From positions 1-21,162 of the IMG/VR virus record IMGVR_UViG_3300017605_001395: a DNA stretch of 21,162 nucleotides. One strand, written 5' to 3'. This DNA is from a virus. The translations under genes and the position numbers were made by a program. The notes below the pieces were generated by a model that saw only the letters and a program-made list of their open reading frames with translations, was not told where the DNA came from and ran no database searches. Positions 19,651 through 21,162 of the stretch are shown one piece after another (the stretch's first letter is position 1; every line of letters begins with the position of its first letter).

Positions 19651-21162
19651 ACCTCGCGGACGTCCAGCTCGAGAAGCAGGATGACGAAGCCTTCCACCTG
19701 AAGGATGCCCAGGGCCCCTTCAAGGTCTACAAGAAGCACGTCAACAAGGGCACGCTGGACGCCATCCATCAGCACTTTGCGCAAGGGGGCGAGGTGCAGG
19801 ACGAGTCGCTCGCGGCCCTTGCCAGCGCCAACAGAGCTGCGTTCGCCGGCGGCACCCAGGACGCCGCGCCCAGCCTCCTCCAGCCGGTGGACCCGGAGCT
19901 CGCCGCCCTGAGTCAGCGGAACAAGGCAGCCCTCTCGGGGACGACGCTGGGAGATGGTCTGTCGCTCGCGCCGCCCCAACTCAATCCGGCCCAGGACGCC
20001 CGCCTCACCAATGTCCTGGCCGCGCACCAGCCCACGGGCACCCTCGCCCCACCGCCAGGGGGGCCACCGCCCACGGCCGGGCAGCCCACGCCTCCCCCAG
20101 CGGCCCCGACAGCACCGCCACCGCAAGCAAGGCCCCCGGGCATGGGCGGCATGGGCAGCGGCTCTCTCGTCTCCGACAAGCAGATCGCCGACTCCTTCAA
20201 GGCGCAGGAGAAGGCCGCCCAGGAGGCCGCGAAGGTGGCCGGACAGCACGCCGAGGCCAACGCCTTGGCCAATCAGCACCTTCTTGCGGCCCAGCAGGAG
20301 GAGCACCAGAAGGCCATCCAAGAATTGACTACCAACAAGGCGGAACAGGAGAAGCTGAAGCAGGACATTTCCAACTCGAAAATCAGCCCCGACAACTGGT
20401 GGCAGACCCGCACCGGGGGCCAGCGGGCGGCGGGCGTCATCGGCCTCATTCTTGGAGGCCTGGGCCAGGCCTTTGGCGGTGGCCCCAACATCGCGCTCGA
20501 GCTCATCCAGAAACAAATCGGCATGGACATCGACGCCCAGAAAGCCAACCTCGGCAAGAAGCAGACCCAGCTGGGTGACCTTGTGAAACAGGGCTACTCC
20601 ATCCAGGACGCGGAGAAGCTGGCCCAGGCCCACGCCCTGGCGGTGCACCAGGGGATGCTCGCGAAGGCGGCGGCGGACTTCGGCTCTCCCGAGGCCATGG
20701 CGAACGCGCAGCGGGAGATGGCCGCGATGGAGGGCGACCGGCTCAAGCTGACGGAGGAAGTCCACCAGCGGCGGTTTCAGAACTCGGTCGAGGCCAGGAA
20801 GCTGCAAATTGAATTGGCCGCTGCCCAGGCCAAAGGCGTCGGCAAACCGCTCATGGAGCAAGACGTGGGCAAGCTCGCTGCCCAGAAAGATGCGCCGGAG
20901 GTGCTCAAGAAGATTGCCGATGCCCAGGCCGAGGTCGGCCTGTCTGGGCTTGTCGGCGCGGTCACCCCCGAGTCACTGCACTTCGGCGCACAGCGGCAGT
21001 TGGACAACATCATCAACGCGAGTGCCGGACCGTTGAGCGTCGCTCAGTTCCCGCTGGCCAGGAGCGAAAGTCCCGAGCTGACCCACATGGTCAAGGAATT
21101 GATGCCCAAGGGCTACCAGAGCAAGGAGGCGGCACAAGAGAAGCTTCGGGTGATGGAGGAGA
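19647..21162 (+). CDS. Ejection / internal virion protein, open at the window edge (partial)
   Basis: Open from ATG 19647 (overlapping the previous stop) to the last base, at least 505 residues, with no stop reached. A mixed N-terminal region carries a KVYKKHVNKGTLDAIHQHFAQGG segment, then a Pro-rich linker (about 130-170), then long charged helices (KQIADSFKAQEKAAQEAAKV and beyond). A hydrophobic hairpin follows, GVIGLILGGLGQAFGGGPNIALELI, and then QIGMDIDAQKANLGKKQ. The motif GGxGxxxGGxPNxALxxIxxxIxxDIxAQ is common in podovirus internal proteins thought to cross the membrane during DNA delivery. It is followed by more coiled coil and a segment (ASAGPLSVAQFPLA, LMPKGYQSKEAAQEKL) seen in phage ejection proteins. 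Length and C-terminus are unknown. Confidence 0.75.
   Translation, partial: MNLADVQLEKQDDEAFHLKDAQGPFKVYKKHVNKGTLDAIHQHFAQGGEVQDESLAALASANRAAFAGGTQDAAPSLLQPVDPELAALSQRNKAALSGTTLGDGLSLAPPQLNPAQDARLTNVLAAHQPTGTLAPPPGGPPPTAGQPTPPPAAPTAPPPQARPPGMGGMGSGSLVSDKQIADSFKAQEKAAQEAAKVAGQHAEANALANQHLLAAQQEEHQKAIQELTTNKAEQEKLKQDISNSKISPDNWWQTRTGGQRAAGVIGLILGGLGQAFGGGPNIALELIQKQIGMDIDAQKANLGKKQTQLGDLVKQGYSIQDAEKLAQAHALAVHQGMLAKAAADFGSPEAMANAQREMAAMEGDRLKLTEEVHQRRFQNSVEARKLQIELAAAQAKGVGKPLMEQDVGKLAAQKDAPEVLKKIADAQAEVGLSGLVGAVTPESLHFGAQRQLDNIINASAGPLSVAQFPLARSESPELTHMVKELMPKGYQSKEAAQEKLRVMEE

Noticed and set aside
1-21162. CRISPR array, insertion sequence or transposase
   Set aside because: No regularly spaced repeats, terminal inverted repeats or transposase motifs were seen on either strand.
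1-21162. Integrase, endolysin, holin-endolysin cassette, anti-CRISPR or reverse-transcriptase system
   Set aside because: No protein in the window shows the motifs of these systems. The small membrane proteins alone are not enough to claim a lysis module.

Overview
The window is GC-rich, densely packed bacteriophage DNA: one continuous rightward run of about 31 genes on the + strand, mostly joined by ATGA or TGATG stop/start overlaps. It is the packaging and virion-assembly half of a short-tailed (podovirus-type) phage or prophage. The base composition and a late gene set built around a tail nozzle and ejection proteins suggest a phage of a high-GC proteobacterium or myxobacterium. No integrase, lysis gene or host gene is visible, so prophage versus free phage, and the exact host, cannot be settled here.

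Left part (1-2216): the end of an unseen gene, a modular phage accessory protein and a RusA-like resolvase. Next comes a striking AT-rich regulatory island (905-952) with a consensus sigma70-type promoter embedded in two near-identical 16-bp dyads. Behind it lies an operon of very small genes: a 29-aa membrane peptide, a 44-aa protein, an HTPGPW-family protein, a Cys-rich mini-protein and a ribbon-helix-helix (RHH) DNA-binding protein. A strongly structured intergenic element, a second small membrane protein and a tRNA-Gly(GCC) with a hairpin behind it follow.

Tailspike cassette (about 2182-3725): a small gene of unknown function and a Cys-rich right-handed beta-helix tailspike candidate, bounded by a 10-bp direct repeat. 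The gene after it, an acetyltransferase-like (GNAT) phage protein, has no canonical start codon, as if its 5' end had been disturbed.

Packaging (4184-7904): four small genes, one with an HTH-like segment that could be the small terminase, then the large terminase (ATPase and nuclease motifs intact). Five small genes precede the portal, including a membrane mini-protein and a Cys/His cluster protein.

Capsid and tail (7910-21162): portal, scaffold, HK97-fold major capsid protein, a capsid-associated protein, two tandem beta-sandwich proteins that look like paralogues, another virion protein, a small Cys-containing protein, head-tail connector, a small beta-rich virion protein, a 1032-aa tail nozzle-type protein, and two ejection/internal-virion proteins. 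The second of these runs off the right edge without a stop. Together these would build a prohead, fill it by the terminase through the portal, close it with connector and nozzle, and deliver DNA with the internal proteins. The tailspike would recognise the host surface.
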